Origin: SICV01 sp964372375
GTDB taxonomy: Archaea > Nanobdellota > Nanobdellia > Pacearchaeales > GW2011-AR1
Direction: 5' to 3'
NCBI GenBank assembly: GCA_964372375.1
Contig: CAYJQF010000015.1
Coordinates: 1 to 15,295, forward strand
Length of the DNA: 15,295 bases
Part shown: positions 5,707-12,768 of the stretch, piece by piece
Layout of the letters: every line of letters begins with the position of its first letter
Position numbering within the stretch: position 1 is the first letter of the stretch
Program-made: the position numbers and the translations under genes
The notes under the pieces: generated by a model
The model's database searches: none
Seen by the model: only the letters and a program-made list of their open reading frames with translations
Told to the model about the DNA's origin: nothing

Positions 5707-7075
5707 TCACTTGAGGCAGAGCAGACTTGATATGCACTTCCTGCAACTGCTTGTCACTTACAACTGAAGGCGCATCAAGCATAACATCCTGCGCATTTGA
5801 ATTCTTGGGAAACGCAATAACATCGCGGATTGAGCCTGCTTTCACCATGAGCTGTAAAAGGCGGTCTATGCCAAAGGCAATACCTCCATGCGGTGGGGCG
5901 CCATGAGAGAGTGCATCAAGCAAGAAACCAAATTTCTCCTTGGCATCCTTTTCAGATATCCCTAGTATCCCAAACACTTTATTCTGGATATCCTTAGAAT
6001 GAATTCTGATGCTCCCTCCCCCAACTTCGACTCCATTTAACACTAAGTCATACGCTTTTGCTTTCACGCTTCCCGGTTTACCAAAATCAGCGCCTGCTAC
6101 CGGTGAAGTAAACGGATGATGCTTGGCATACCAACGCTTATCCTCTTTTCGATACTCAAACAAGGGAAAGTCGATTATCCATACAAAAGCAAACTCCTCT
6201 CCTTTCTTTCTCGTATCGGGTGTGTCAGACTGATGCTTCTTCATAGCCTCATCATAACTCATTCTCGGAAAAGGAGTCTTGAGCTTGATTCCGAGCACTT
6301 CCTTAAAGACATGACTCCAAAGCTGCTCCATTAATCCTAACAAATCTTCTTGTTCAATAAAACTCATCTCCACATCAAGTTGAGTAAATTCGGGCTGTCT
6401 ATCAGCACGTAAATCTTCATCTCTGAAGCATCGGGCTATTTGATAATAGGTATCATACCCTGCAATCATTAATAACTGCTTAAACAACTGCGGGCTCTGC
6501 GGCAATCCATAAAATGTTCCCGGATGAACTCTACTCGGTACTAAATAGTCTCGGGCTCCTTCAGGCGTACTCTTATACAATATAGGAGTCTCAACATGGA
6601 TAAACCCTGCTTTGTCCATAAAATCCTGGATTGCCTTGATGCTCTTATGTCGCAAGAAGAGGTTATCAGACAGATGCTTACTTCTTAAATCAAGGTAACG
6701 GTATTTCAATCGTACGTCCTCATGCACAGAAGAATCATTTAAGAGAAAAGGCAATGCGGGGCTTGTATTAAACACTTCCAAGGAATCTCCAAACACTTCT
6801 ACTTCTCCGGTTGCCAACTCCTTATTTTCAGTCCCTTTCTGCCTCCTAACAACTGCTCCGCTAACTCGAATACAAGACTCTAATGCGAGTCCTTTAGCAG
6901 TTTCAAAATGCTTGTTTTTCTTAATAAAAACAACTTGTATGATGCCATATCTATCTCGTAAATCAATAAAAACAACGCCACCGTGTGCTCTGATAGTAGA
7001 AACCCATCCACAGAGCGTTGCTTTCACACCTACCTGCTTCTCTCGCAGTTCCCCACACGTATGTGTCCGTAACAT
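5687..7075 (-). CDS. aspS: Bacterial-type aspartyl-tRNA synthetase lacking the GAD insertion
   Basis: Charges tRNA(Asp), and in non-discriminating forms also tRNA(Asn), with aspartate. The N-terminal OB-fold (residues about 1-110, GWVSTIRAHGGVVFIDLRDR) is followed by the class II core, with ETPILYKSTPEGARDYLVPS, LPQSPQLFKQLLMIAGYD, motif 2 around RCFRDEDLRADRQPEFTQLD and motif 3 at GGIAFGIDRLLQL. These match the bacterial, not archaeal, AspRS subfamily. At 462 aa it is about 130 residues shorter than normal bacterial AspRS: after SYDEAMKKHQSDTPDTR it jumps straight to FAFVWIIDFPLFEY, so the GAD domain is missing. I choose ATG 7075 over the TTG three codons upstream, because a TATA element centred at 7100 gives a leaderless start. 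Stop TAG. Confidence 0.93.
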   Translation of the reverse strand: MLRTHTCGELREKQVGVKATLCGWVSTIRAHGGVVFIDLRDRYGIIQVVFIKKNKHFETAKGLALESCIRVSGAVVRRQKGTENKELATGEVEVFGDSLEVFNTSPALPFLLNDSSVHEDVRLKYRYLDLRSKHLSDNLFLRHKSIKAIQDFMDKAGFIHVETPILYKSTPEGARDYLVPSRVHPGTFYGLPQSPQLFKQLLMIAGYDTYYQIARCFRDEDLRADRQPEFTQLDVEMSFIEQEDLLGLMEQLWSHVFKEVLGIKLKTPFPRMSYDEAMKKHQSDTPDTRKKGEEFAFVWIIDFPLFEYRKEDKRWYAKHHPFTSPVAGADFGKPGSVKAKAYDLVLNGVEVGGGSIRIHSKDIQNKVFGILGISEKDAKEKFGFLLDALSHGAPPHGGIAFGIDRLLQLMVKAGSIRDVIAFPKNSNAQDVMLDAPSVVSDKQLQEVHIKSALPQVTTKGKK

Positions 7076-7093
7076 ACCAAGCAAAGAAAAGCA

Positions 7094-7106
7094 GGATTTT
7101 TAATCC
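7094..7106 (-). promoter_or_regulatory. TATA box of aspS within a 13-bp palindrome
   Basis: GGATTTTTAATCC is a near-perfect palindrome (GGATT/AATCC) centred 25 bases upstream of the ATG at 7075. The T/A core would serve as the TATA box. The flanking symmetry may be incidental. Confidence 0.45.
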
Positions 7107-7109
7107 TTG

Positions 7110-7403
7110 TTATTCACAATACCTAGTTACCTTATTCCGCGGATCATGCCACTGTTCAGTAAACTGCGTCAGATTTGATATGGGTTGAATATGAGTAACA
7201 GTGCCCTGTTCACAGAAAATAACCACATCAATGCACTCCTTATTATTATTGCAGATGGCAGTCGTCCAGCTGTAATTCTGCTTCTCCACAGCAGCAACTG
7301 CCTGCCCGGTCACCCCCCGGGCAATGTTCTGAATCAAATAGCCTGCACTAAAAGCGGCAGCCAACAAGAGGATAATCCCCAACGTCATAAGCGTGTTTCC
7401 CAT
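7110..7403 (-). CDS. Single-span membrane protein of unknown function
   Basis: A 97-residue protein. A hydrophobic segment at residues about 5-28 (LMTLGIILLLAAAFSAGYLI) is probably an uncleaved anchor. The rest is a small exported domain with four Cys (in TAICNNNKECIDVVIFCEQG and at RYC near the end), suitable for disulfides. It starts only four bases after the gatE stop, so it is translated from the gatE transcript. No family is recognised. Its position between gatE and aspS is more likely operon packing than a translation role, but this is inference. Confidence 0.7.
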   Translation of the reverse strand: MGNTLMTLGIILLLAAAFSAGYLIQNIARGVTGQAVAAVEKQNYSWTTAICNNNKECIDVVIFCEQGTVTHIQPISNLTQFTEQWHDPRNKVTRYCE

Positions 7404-7407
7404 ACGA

Positions 7408-8856
7408 TTAACGAGTAACCAGCTTTTTAAGAATTTCTATTGCTTTCCTTTTATCAACATCTTTCATTTTTTGGATGAGCATGCCCATATACGCACCTTC
7501 CCGCAGTCCTGGCTTTTCTTCCACAAGCGTCCGTATCTCTTGTTCTAAAACATCATCTCCCACATTTTTAATCTTCAAAGCATCAGTAACATCCTGACCT
7601 TGCACTATCTTCCACAAAATGCCTTTAACTTCTCCCTCACTAATCTTCCCTTCTTTAACTGCTTCCAATATCTGCTCTAACACTCGCTCCTTCAGTATCT
7701 CTTTAATCGCTTCAAGATTCTTTTTGCTTTTCGTCGCAAATTCATTCCTCCATAAGCTTATCATCTTAGCCACTAAAGGAGCATCCTGGTGCACTTTCAA
7801 AAGAGTTTCAAACTCATTCAAATTGCCTCCCAAGACTAATTTCATCAGCTCCTCGCTTAGGCCTTTCTTCTTCAATTCCTCTTTTAGTTCATGCCGCAGT
7901 TTAGGCATGTGTTTCTTAATTCTATTAATCAAATCAAGGGGAATATGCAATAAGGGTAAATCAGTCTCAGGATACATCCTCGCCCTTCCCGGCAGAGGCC
8001 TGAGAAATACGGTTTCTCCATTCTCCAAGGCTCCGCGCACGTCTCCTTTTTTCTCACCTTGCTCCAAATCATGCAGCTGCCGTGCAATTTCCAGATTAAT
8101 AGTCTCCACCATCATACTAGGTTCTTGGAATCCTTTTATTTCAACACGATCATGCCCTCTGATGCTCACATTCACATCCTGCCTTATGGTACCTATGCCT
8201 CTTTTTACCTTACACGCCCGTAAGAGCTCTCCCAATTTCAATGCCGTTTCCTTCACCTGCTCAGGATTCTGTATAACAGGAGAAGTGGCAATCTCAACTA
8301 AAGGTATTCCTAATCTGTCTAATCTAAAAACAACTTCCTTGCCTTTCTTTTCTGAAACGAGCCTAGCAGAATCTTCCTCCAAAGCAAGTGTATCTACAGG
8401 CATTCTGCCAAAAGAAGTGTCTATCCAGCCAGAATGCGCCAGCAAGACCGTCCTTTGAAAGCCTGATGTGTTTGATCCATCAATCACCGTCTTCCGCATG
8501 ATCTGCGTATCCTGATAGATTTCACAATGAAGCAATAAGGCAAGCTTCAGCGCTTCTTCCAAAGCCATGCCATTTAAAAAATGCGGCGGCTCCTCATCCA
8601 ATTCAACCAGACAATTTGTATCTTTGTAATACTGATAATAAAAAGTCTTATCCTGCTCCGCTTCATGTGTAACAGCAGCATCAACCTCTCCTAATTCACC
8701 GGCAACCGCATGCAGTTTCCTCGTAACGGTCATAGTGGGCGCATCATTCCTCAGGATGCTCGGACACGCACAAAACAGCTTTCCCGTGTCAAGCTGCTGG
8801 TGTATTTCAAGGCCTGCTTTAAATCCTACTTTTGCATAATCATGCTTCGCTTCCAT
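7408..8856 (-). CDS. gatE: Glu-tRNA(Gln) amidotransferase subunit E lacking the GAD insertion
   Basis: GatE is the archaeal tRNA-binding/kinase subunit that, with GatD, converts Glu-tRNA(Gln) to Gln-tRNA(Gln). The family start is clear (KVGFKAGLEIHQQLDTGKLF, residues 9-28), followed by CxCP, IDGSNTSGFQRT, the cradle motif LGIPLVEIATSP, GIGTIRQDVNVSI, and RPLPGRARMYPETDLP. A helical/tail region of GatB/YqeY type follows. Archaeal GatE is normally about 620-630 aa and carries an AspRS-like GAD insertion just before the RPLPG motif. Here the chain goes from EIARQLHDLEQGEKK directly to that motif, giving 482 aa. ATG 8856 has a TATA-like element at 8878-8885. GatD is encoded two genes upstream. 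Confidence 0.93.
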   Translation of the reverse strand: MEAKHDYAKVGFKAGLEIHQQLDTGKLFCACPSILRNDAPTMTVTRKLHAVAGELGEVDAAVTHEAEQDKTFYYQYYKDTNCLVELDEEPPHFLNGMALEEALKLALLLHCEIYQDTQIMRKTVIDGSNTSGFQRTVLLAHSGWIDTSFGRMPVDTLALEEDSARLVSEKKGKEVVFRLDRLGIPLVEIATSPVIQNPEQVKETALKLGELLRACKVKRGIGTIRQDVNVSIRGHDRVEIKGFQEPSMMVETINLEIARQLHDLEQGEKKGDVRGALENGETVFLRPLPGRARMYPETDLPLLHIPLDLINRIKKHMPKLRHELKEELKKKGLSEELMKLVLGGNLNEFETLLKVHQDAPLVAKMISLWRNEFATKSKKNLEAIKEILKERVLEQILEAVKEGKISEGEVKGILWKIVQGQDVTDALKIKNVGDDVLEQEIRTLVEEKPGLREGAYMGMLIQKMKDVDKRKAIEILKKLVTR

Positions 8857-8877
8857 GACATAAAAGAATACGAAGAG

Positions 8878-8885
8878 TTATTAAA
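8878..8885 (-). promoter_or_regulatory. TATA box of gatE
   Basis: TTTAATAA on the minus strand, centred 25.5 bases before the ATG at 8856. It overlaps the TAA stop of the upstream gene. Confidence 0.5.
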
Positions 8886-9807
8886 GATTACCTAAGAAGC
8901 GCGAAGATGCAAGTATCGGACCCATGTTCACCGGATAAACTTGCTCAGGGTCTTTACCAACATAAGAAGCAAGACTTCGTAAAAAGTTAACATACTCAGG
9001 AGTAACTTTAAACTCTTTTACTCGAGGAGAAAATCGATTATAACCCTCAGACTGAGAAGGATGAGCCTCCTCAAATTGTACCGGACAATATCTTGGATCA
9101 TCCATAGTAATGATACTCTGAACTCTAACAGGATTGACGCGCCCTTTTTGTTTCAATTCTTCGTAAATAGGGGCTCTTTTTCCAATTCCTTTAGAATCTT
9201 CAATACCAATGGTTCGATAAGCAAGCTTATGTGTAAGAGTTTCTTTTGCAAGTCGCACAAAAAACGCACTATCTCTTCGCGCAAGAGCAGGATCCTGTGC
9301 GTAAGTTCCTTCAGTGATTCTTTGGCGCATAGTTGCAAAATCAACTGCGTGAACGTTTTCAGTCAAGAGATCTAAAGTATTAAGTGCATCCAAAGAAACA
9401 GGAACATCCTTGGCGTGTGCAGAACTAACAAGACGTTGACAAATATCTTGCCTCTTCCGCTCAATTGCTCTATCGATATTCTTTAAACACCTCACAACCG
9501 AACCACCACTAACAACTTCATCAATTCCAATAACTCGAGGAAACTCTCTTGGAGAAGCAACCACTTCATTCAAGAAGTTAGAATACCAGCGAAAAATAAC
9601 CTCGTTAACTCCTTCAATTTTACTTGAAGCAGGCATATACACAACTTTAGTAGGATCAAAATCTTTTGAAACAATGGTCATCGCATCAATAAAAGGGACG
9701 GAACCAAGCATAGGAGCAACTACAAAGTCTGGTCTTACTGAATTAATGCAATCTGCTGCGTGAATCATTGCATCAGCATAAGACTGCAGTAATGGTTGTG
9801 ATATCAT
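8881..9807 (-). CDS. Phosphoribosyltransferase-fold protein of unknown substrate
   Basis: A 308-residue protein from ATG 9807. The first 120 residues look like a type I phosphoribosyltransferase fold: a strand/loop VVAPMLGSVPF (29-39), then VVYMPASSK (55-63), and a hydrophobic strand with an acidic pair and Gly-Gly loop, RVIGIDEVVSGGSVV (91-105), matching the PRPP-binding loop pattern. The classical DD is replaced by DE. The remainder (about 125-308) has no recognised domain. There is no membrane span. It lies between gatD and gatE; a nucleotide-related or regulatory function is possible but not shown. A TTG three codons upstream is rejected because the TATA element at 9830-9837 fits the ATG as a leaderless start. 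Confidence 0.65.
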   Translation of the reverse strand: MISQPLLQSYADAMIHAADCINSVRPDFVVAPMLGSVPFIDAMTIVSKDFDPTKVVYMPASSKIEGVNEVIFRWYSNFLNEVVASPREFPRVIGIDEVVSGGSVVRCLKNIDRAIERKRQDICQRLVSSAHAKDVPVSLDALNTLDLLTENVHAVDFATMRQRITEGTYAQDPALARRDSAFFVRLAKETLTHKLAYRTIGIEDSKGIGKRAPIYEELKQKGRVNPVRVQSIITMDDPRYCPVQFEEAHPSQSEGYNRFSPRVKEFKVTPEYVNFLRSLASYVGKDPEQVYPVNMGPILASSRFLGNL

Positions 9808-9829
9808 ACAGGACAAAGCGAGAAATCCC

Positions 9830-9837
9830 TTTTAAAT
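9830..9837 (-). promoter_or_regulatory. TATA box of the phosphoribosyltransferase-fold gene
   Basis: ATTTAAAA on the minus strand, centred 26.5 bases upstream of the ATG at 9807. Confidence 0.5.
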
Positions 9838-9870
9838 CTTTCTATTTGTACCTATTAAAGAGTTACAACA

Positions 9871-11136
9871 TCACGCTTCCAGTCTATCATTCAGCTCTCC
9901 AGCCACATTTTCCAGCATCTTCTCTTTCACCTGCTTCTTCCACCCATAATGACCTAAGACAAAGCCAAGTTTAACCAATGCAGTTTCAGCAAGCATATCC
10001 CCTAAGAAAATAACTCCTGCATCAACCAATTCCCTGCCGTTGCTATATACATAAGGGTCAAGCCTTCCATTAATAGTTTGAGCAGCGGCACATACTATCA
10101 AACCATTTTTGATATGCTTCTTCAAGATAGGAATCCACGAGTGAACTGCTTCACTAGTAGGCACATGTCCCAATCCACTCATCTCAATAATAATACCTTT
10201 GTACTTTAAAGCATAGAAATCAAGAATATCTGCCTGCTGTCCAGGATAAAACTTAACCAATGCTACTTTGTCAGAAAAAGAGATATCAAGTTCACTCTTT
10301 CCAACTTGTCTTGTATGATACATATCAAGAAATGCAACTTTGTCTGGCCATACTTTTGCTAAAGGTTTACAATTGACCGGCTGGAACGCATCCCTTCTGC
10401 TACTATGCAATTTTCGCACTTTGGTTCCTCGTAGAGCATGGCAAAAATCATCATTGAGTGTAGCATGTCCAACAAGCATCACTTCTGCCGCATCAGACAA
10501 CGCCATCTGTACCGCACACTGCAGATTCAAATTGGCATCCGAACTAGCTCGATCAATACTTCTCTGTGAATATGTCAATACTACTGGTTTACTCAGATTT
10601 TTCAGAAAAAAAGATAAAGCGGCAGCAGTATAATGCAAGAAGTCAGTCCCGTGCGTCACAATCACACCTTGGATTTCTTCATCATCCAGTAATTCTTTTA
10701 CCGCTTCTGCAATTTGAATCCAATGCTCACTGGTCATTGCTTCCGAAGCAGTCATGAAAGGAACTGCAATTGACTTCACATTCACCTTTTGAAACAATGC
10801 AGGATAAAAGCGCGCAAACTCCTCTAAATCAGTCAACCAATGCACTCCGCCTGTTCTCGAATCAAGCTTTGCTGCAATAGTCCCTCCCGTCATGACCAAA
10901 CCAATACGAGGCAAGTCAGGATGCTGAGGAAGCGTAGTGTGCTTTTTCTCGTCCTGATACCGTTTCAGGACTCGCCCAGCAAGAATATGCTCCTTGGAAA
11001 TACCAACATTATATCCAGAATCTAATTTCAAAAGCACGAAAGAGGAATCAGAACTTTTCAATACAACTCCCTCTTGTTCCCCTTTCGCTAAGCGCAATCG
11101 CACTGAATCTCCCGGCTTGAAATGCAGTTCTACCAT
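9871..11136 (-). CDS. gatD: Glu-tRNA(Gln) amidotransferase subunit D (GatD)
   Basis: GatD is the asparaginase-like subunit that frees ammonia from glutamine or asparagine and channels it to GatE. Residues 1-60 form the small N-terminal beta-barrel (FKPGDSVRLRL). The asparaginase core follows, with MTGGTIA (82-88, nucleophile Thr83), VTHGTDFLHYTAAAL (160-174, Thr164 and Asp165) and GTKVRKLHSSRRDAF (237-251, Lys242), so all four family catalytic residues are present. The C-terminal half carries PYVYSNGRELVDAGVIFLGD. At 421 aa it is near the usual length. ATG 11136 is supported by a TATA element at 11158-11166. Stop TGA. Together with gatE it provides the archaeal route to Gln-tRNA(Gln). Confidence 0.95.
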   Translation of the reverse strand: MVELHFKPGDSVRLRLAKGEQEGVVLKSSDSSFVLLKLDSGYNVGISKEHILAGRVLKRYQDEKKHTTLPQHPDLPRIGLVMTGGTIAAKLDSRTGGVHWLTDLEEFARFYPALFQKVNVKSIAVPFMTASEAMTSEHWIQIAEAVKELLDDEEIQGVIVTHGTDFLHYTAAALSFFLKNLSKPVVLTYSQRSIDRASSDANLNLQCAVQMALSDAAEVMLVGHATLNDDFCHALRGTKVRKLHSSRRDAFQPVNCKPLAKVWPDKVAFLDMYHTRQVGKSELDISFSDKVALVKFYPGQQADILDFYALKYKGIIIEMSGLGHVPTSEAVHSWIPILKKHIKNGLIVCAAAQTINGRLDPYVYSNGRELVDAGVIFLGDMLAETALVKLGFVLGHYGWKKQVKEKMLENVAGELNDRLEA

Positions 11137-11157
11137 CTTGTTTTAATCCAAATGAGC

Positions 11158-11166
11158 TATAAAAAA
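11158..11166 (-). promoter_or_regulatory. TATA box of gatD
   Basis: TTTTTTATA on the minus strand, centred 26 bases upstream of the ATG at 11136. Confidence 0.55.
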
Positions 11167-11233
11167 GTATTTGTTTTGCAGGCTGTAAGCATAACGGCAC
11201 ACAACAACAGCCAACTATTCAAAACTAATTGTA

Positions 11234-11249
11234 TTCCATGGATATGGAA
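11234..11249. repeat. Short inverted repeat in the gatD upstream spacer
   Basis: TTCCAT and ATGGAA flank GGAT. It lies in the 155-base spacer between gatD and the variable-protein gene. It could be a weak terminator stem or operator, or be chance; nothing else is recognised in this spacer. Confidence 0.25.
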
Positions 11250-11291
11250 CGATTAATGCTCTGGGGCAAGAGTGAAGGAAGAAAACTCTTT

Positions 11292-12038
11292 TTAAGACTT
11301 TCGCTTTAAAATTTTTTGCGGCAGAATTACCCTGAAAGAAACAACCGCATTCTGAGGACCCCTACTGCAGTCCAAGTCGAACCTATCCGAATTCGCACTG
11401 AGCCCCACGACTCTTTCATCAACGCTAGGAGGCCTTCGATTAACTCTCCATAAATATGCCTTCCTTCCTGTTACCCAGCCAAGAACATCAGCTACCTCAT
11501 CAGGATTGTCTGCTCCTACAAGAGCCTCATAATCTTCTCTCCTTTTTGAACCTCTAATAAATTCATCTGGTGCAACAAAATCAACTTTAGCAGAATATCT
11601 GTTAAGTAATCTTGGATTGTGAACTATTTCATCGAGTTTTCCTTTTGGAGCATATCTGACTACTGATAAAAGATTTGGATATTGATTGAATATGGTCTCT
11701 CTCATAAACTTTTGAACTTCACGATTGTCTTGCTCCATTGCCCTCTTAGCGACGGCATAAAAGACTTGTGCATTTGCTGAATGAGGTTCGCCCTTCTCCA
11801 TAGCCTTTTTAGCATGTTTTACCATCTGTCCTAAATTCATTGCAGGCAGGAGTTCTCTTGAAAGAGTTATTGGAATAACTTGTCCTTGATAGTGTACTCC
11901 CTTAATTGTCCATGCATTATCAGAGCCCGAGAGCGTAACTGGTTTTGCAGGAGCCTTCTTAGTTAATGTGTATTTGATTCCAGCAACATCCAAAAGTCTT
12001 GTTGCTCTTGAATCATTTGTTTTAATTATTAATGACAT
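11292..12038 (-). CDS. Putative DGR-diversified variable protein, intact copy
   Basis: A 248-residue cytoplasmic-looking protein without recognised enzymatic motifs. The body (1-205) is unfamiliar. The C terminus (206-236) has the VDERVVGL lead-in, then a segment with F-x-L-x-C and PQN, ending in SFRV, like the ligand-binding tail of C-type-lectin-type variable proteins of diversity-generating retroelements. Comparison with the broken tandem copy shows differences confined almost wholly to positions that can be template adenines (see the VR entries). The ATG at 12038 lies two bases after the stop of the broken copy, so they were probably one operon. An A/T-rich run near 12055-12062 is a weak promoter candidate. 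The function of the body domain is unknown. Confidence 0.7.
   Translation of the reverse strand: MSLIIKTNDSRATRLLDVAGIKYTLTKKAPAKPVTLSGSDNAWTIKGVHYQGQVIPITLSRELLPAMNLGQMVKHAKKAMEKGEPHSANAQVFYAVAKRAMEQDNREVQKFMRETIFNQYPNLLSVVRYAPKGKLDEIVHNPRLLNRYSAKVDFVAPDEFIRGSKRREDYEALVGADNPDEVADVLGWVTGRKAYLWRVNRRPPSVDERVVGLSANSDRFDLDCSRGPQNAVVSFRVILPQKILKRKS
11331..11423 (-). repeat. Candidate DGR variable repeat, copy 1
   Basis: The 18 bases at 11406-11423 (GTTGATGAAAGAGTCGTG) are identical to those starting copy 2. The 75 bases that follow (11331-11405, residues 212-236) differ from copy 2 at 26 positions. Invariant codons (TCG, TTC, TTG, TGC, GCG, TCT, TTC) contain no A, while codons such as agt/tat, aat/ggt, gac/tgc and ggt/aat differ. 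Of 49 identical positions only two are A. Confidence 0.72.
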
Positions 12039-12040
12039 TT

Positions 12041-12690
12041 TTATTGAGTCCCCTTATTTTTTTGCGAAAAGCGTATCCCGAAAGAAGCCTTCGCGTCCTG
12101 AAGATTCCCAACGCAGAACAAGCAGAACCCACCCGAACCAGCATAAAGCCACACGACTCTTTCATCAACAGCTCTTAGTTTGCTATTTAATCTATAAAAA
12201 TAATCTGAAGTCTCATTTAAGTAACGCATAATCCCTTCCGCTTGCTGAGGAGTCTTCCCGGTTAATGCTAAAGACTGATCCAAAGACAAAACTCCTTGTA
12301 TCTCGCCGTCTCTTCCTGCAAAATCAACACTCTTTGATATGGCGCGAGGGGTTCCATAATCCTAAATTATTGTATCCTTCTCTGCAGATTGATAACGTAT
12401 TCTCGTTTGAGTATTTAACCAATGGCTCCTTATTTCTCTTTTTATAAACTCGCGCGCAGATTTAACTGCATGACCGGCTTTTCCTTCAGCATCCTTTAAT
12501 TCATACAACCTGCCCCAATTAAGAAAATATCTTGAACAGAAGCAGTCTGAAAACCATCATAAAAGGTTTTTGTTGCACTCTCATCTTGAGTCATTGGTGG
12601 GAGTAATTCTTGAAGTAAACTTACGTTTAATCCATTACCAAGGTCAAATTTCCATTCACCAGGCATATGAGTTACTGCTTCGTTTTCCAC
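12041..12690 (-). pseudogene. Broken tandem paralogue of the variable-protein gene
   Basis: Three pieces together mirror the intact 248-aa gene. Piece 1 (12690-12496, GTG start) carries LNVSLLQELLPPM, matching PITLSRELLPAM. Piece 2, in the next frame from about 12520, reads RLYELKDAEGKAGHAVKSAR and a helix resembling the intact copy's EVQKFMRETIF region. A TAG at 12362-12364 interrupts it. Piece 3 continues in the same frame with KSVDFAG, like AKVDFVA, through RAVDERVVWL to the VR and TAA at 12041. The frame change falls near a GGGG run at about 12517-12520; one added base restores the frame. The upstream TATA-like ATATAAAT is at 12702-12709. The decay of the body contrasts with a perfectly open VR end. 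Confidence 0.75.
12077..12169 (-). repeat. Candidate DGR variable repeat, copy 2 (in the broken paralogue)
   Basis: Begins with the same 18 bases as copy 1 (12152-12169). The 75-base core at 12077-12151 encodes WLYAGSGGFCLFCVG and onward to SFG. It differs from copy 1 only where either copy could have had a template A, and shares with it nearly every non-A base, although the rest of the two genes is strongly diverged. Confidence 0.7.
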
Positions 12691-12768
12691 GCTTTCTTCT
12701 ATTTATATCTTTCTATCTTGTTACTACTTAAAAGTTAATTTAGAAGGGGTACTTTAGTAAAACGGGTC

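Noticed and set aside
7619..8458. A 279-codon plus-strand frame opposite gatE
   Set aside because: It is an antisense shadow of a clearly conserved gene, with Ser/Phe/Leu-rich composition typical of such shadows.
11239..11308. A 23-codon plus-strand frame beginning MDMERLML
   Set aside because: It overlaps the 3' end of the minus-strand variable-protein gene, has no clear promoter, and is too short to support without homologues.
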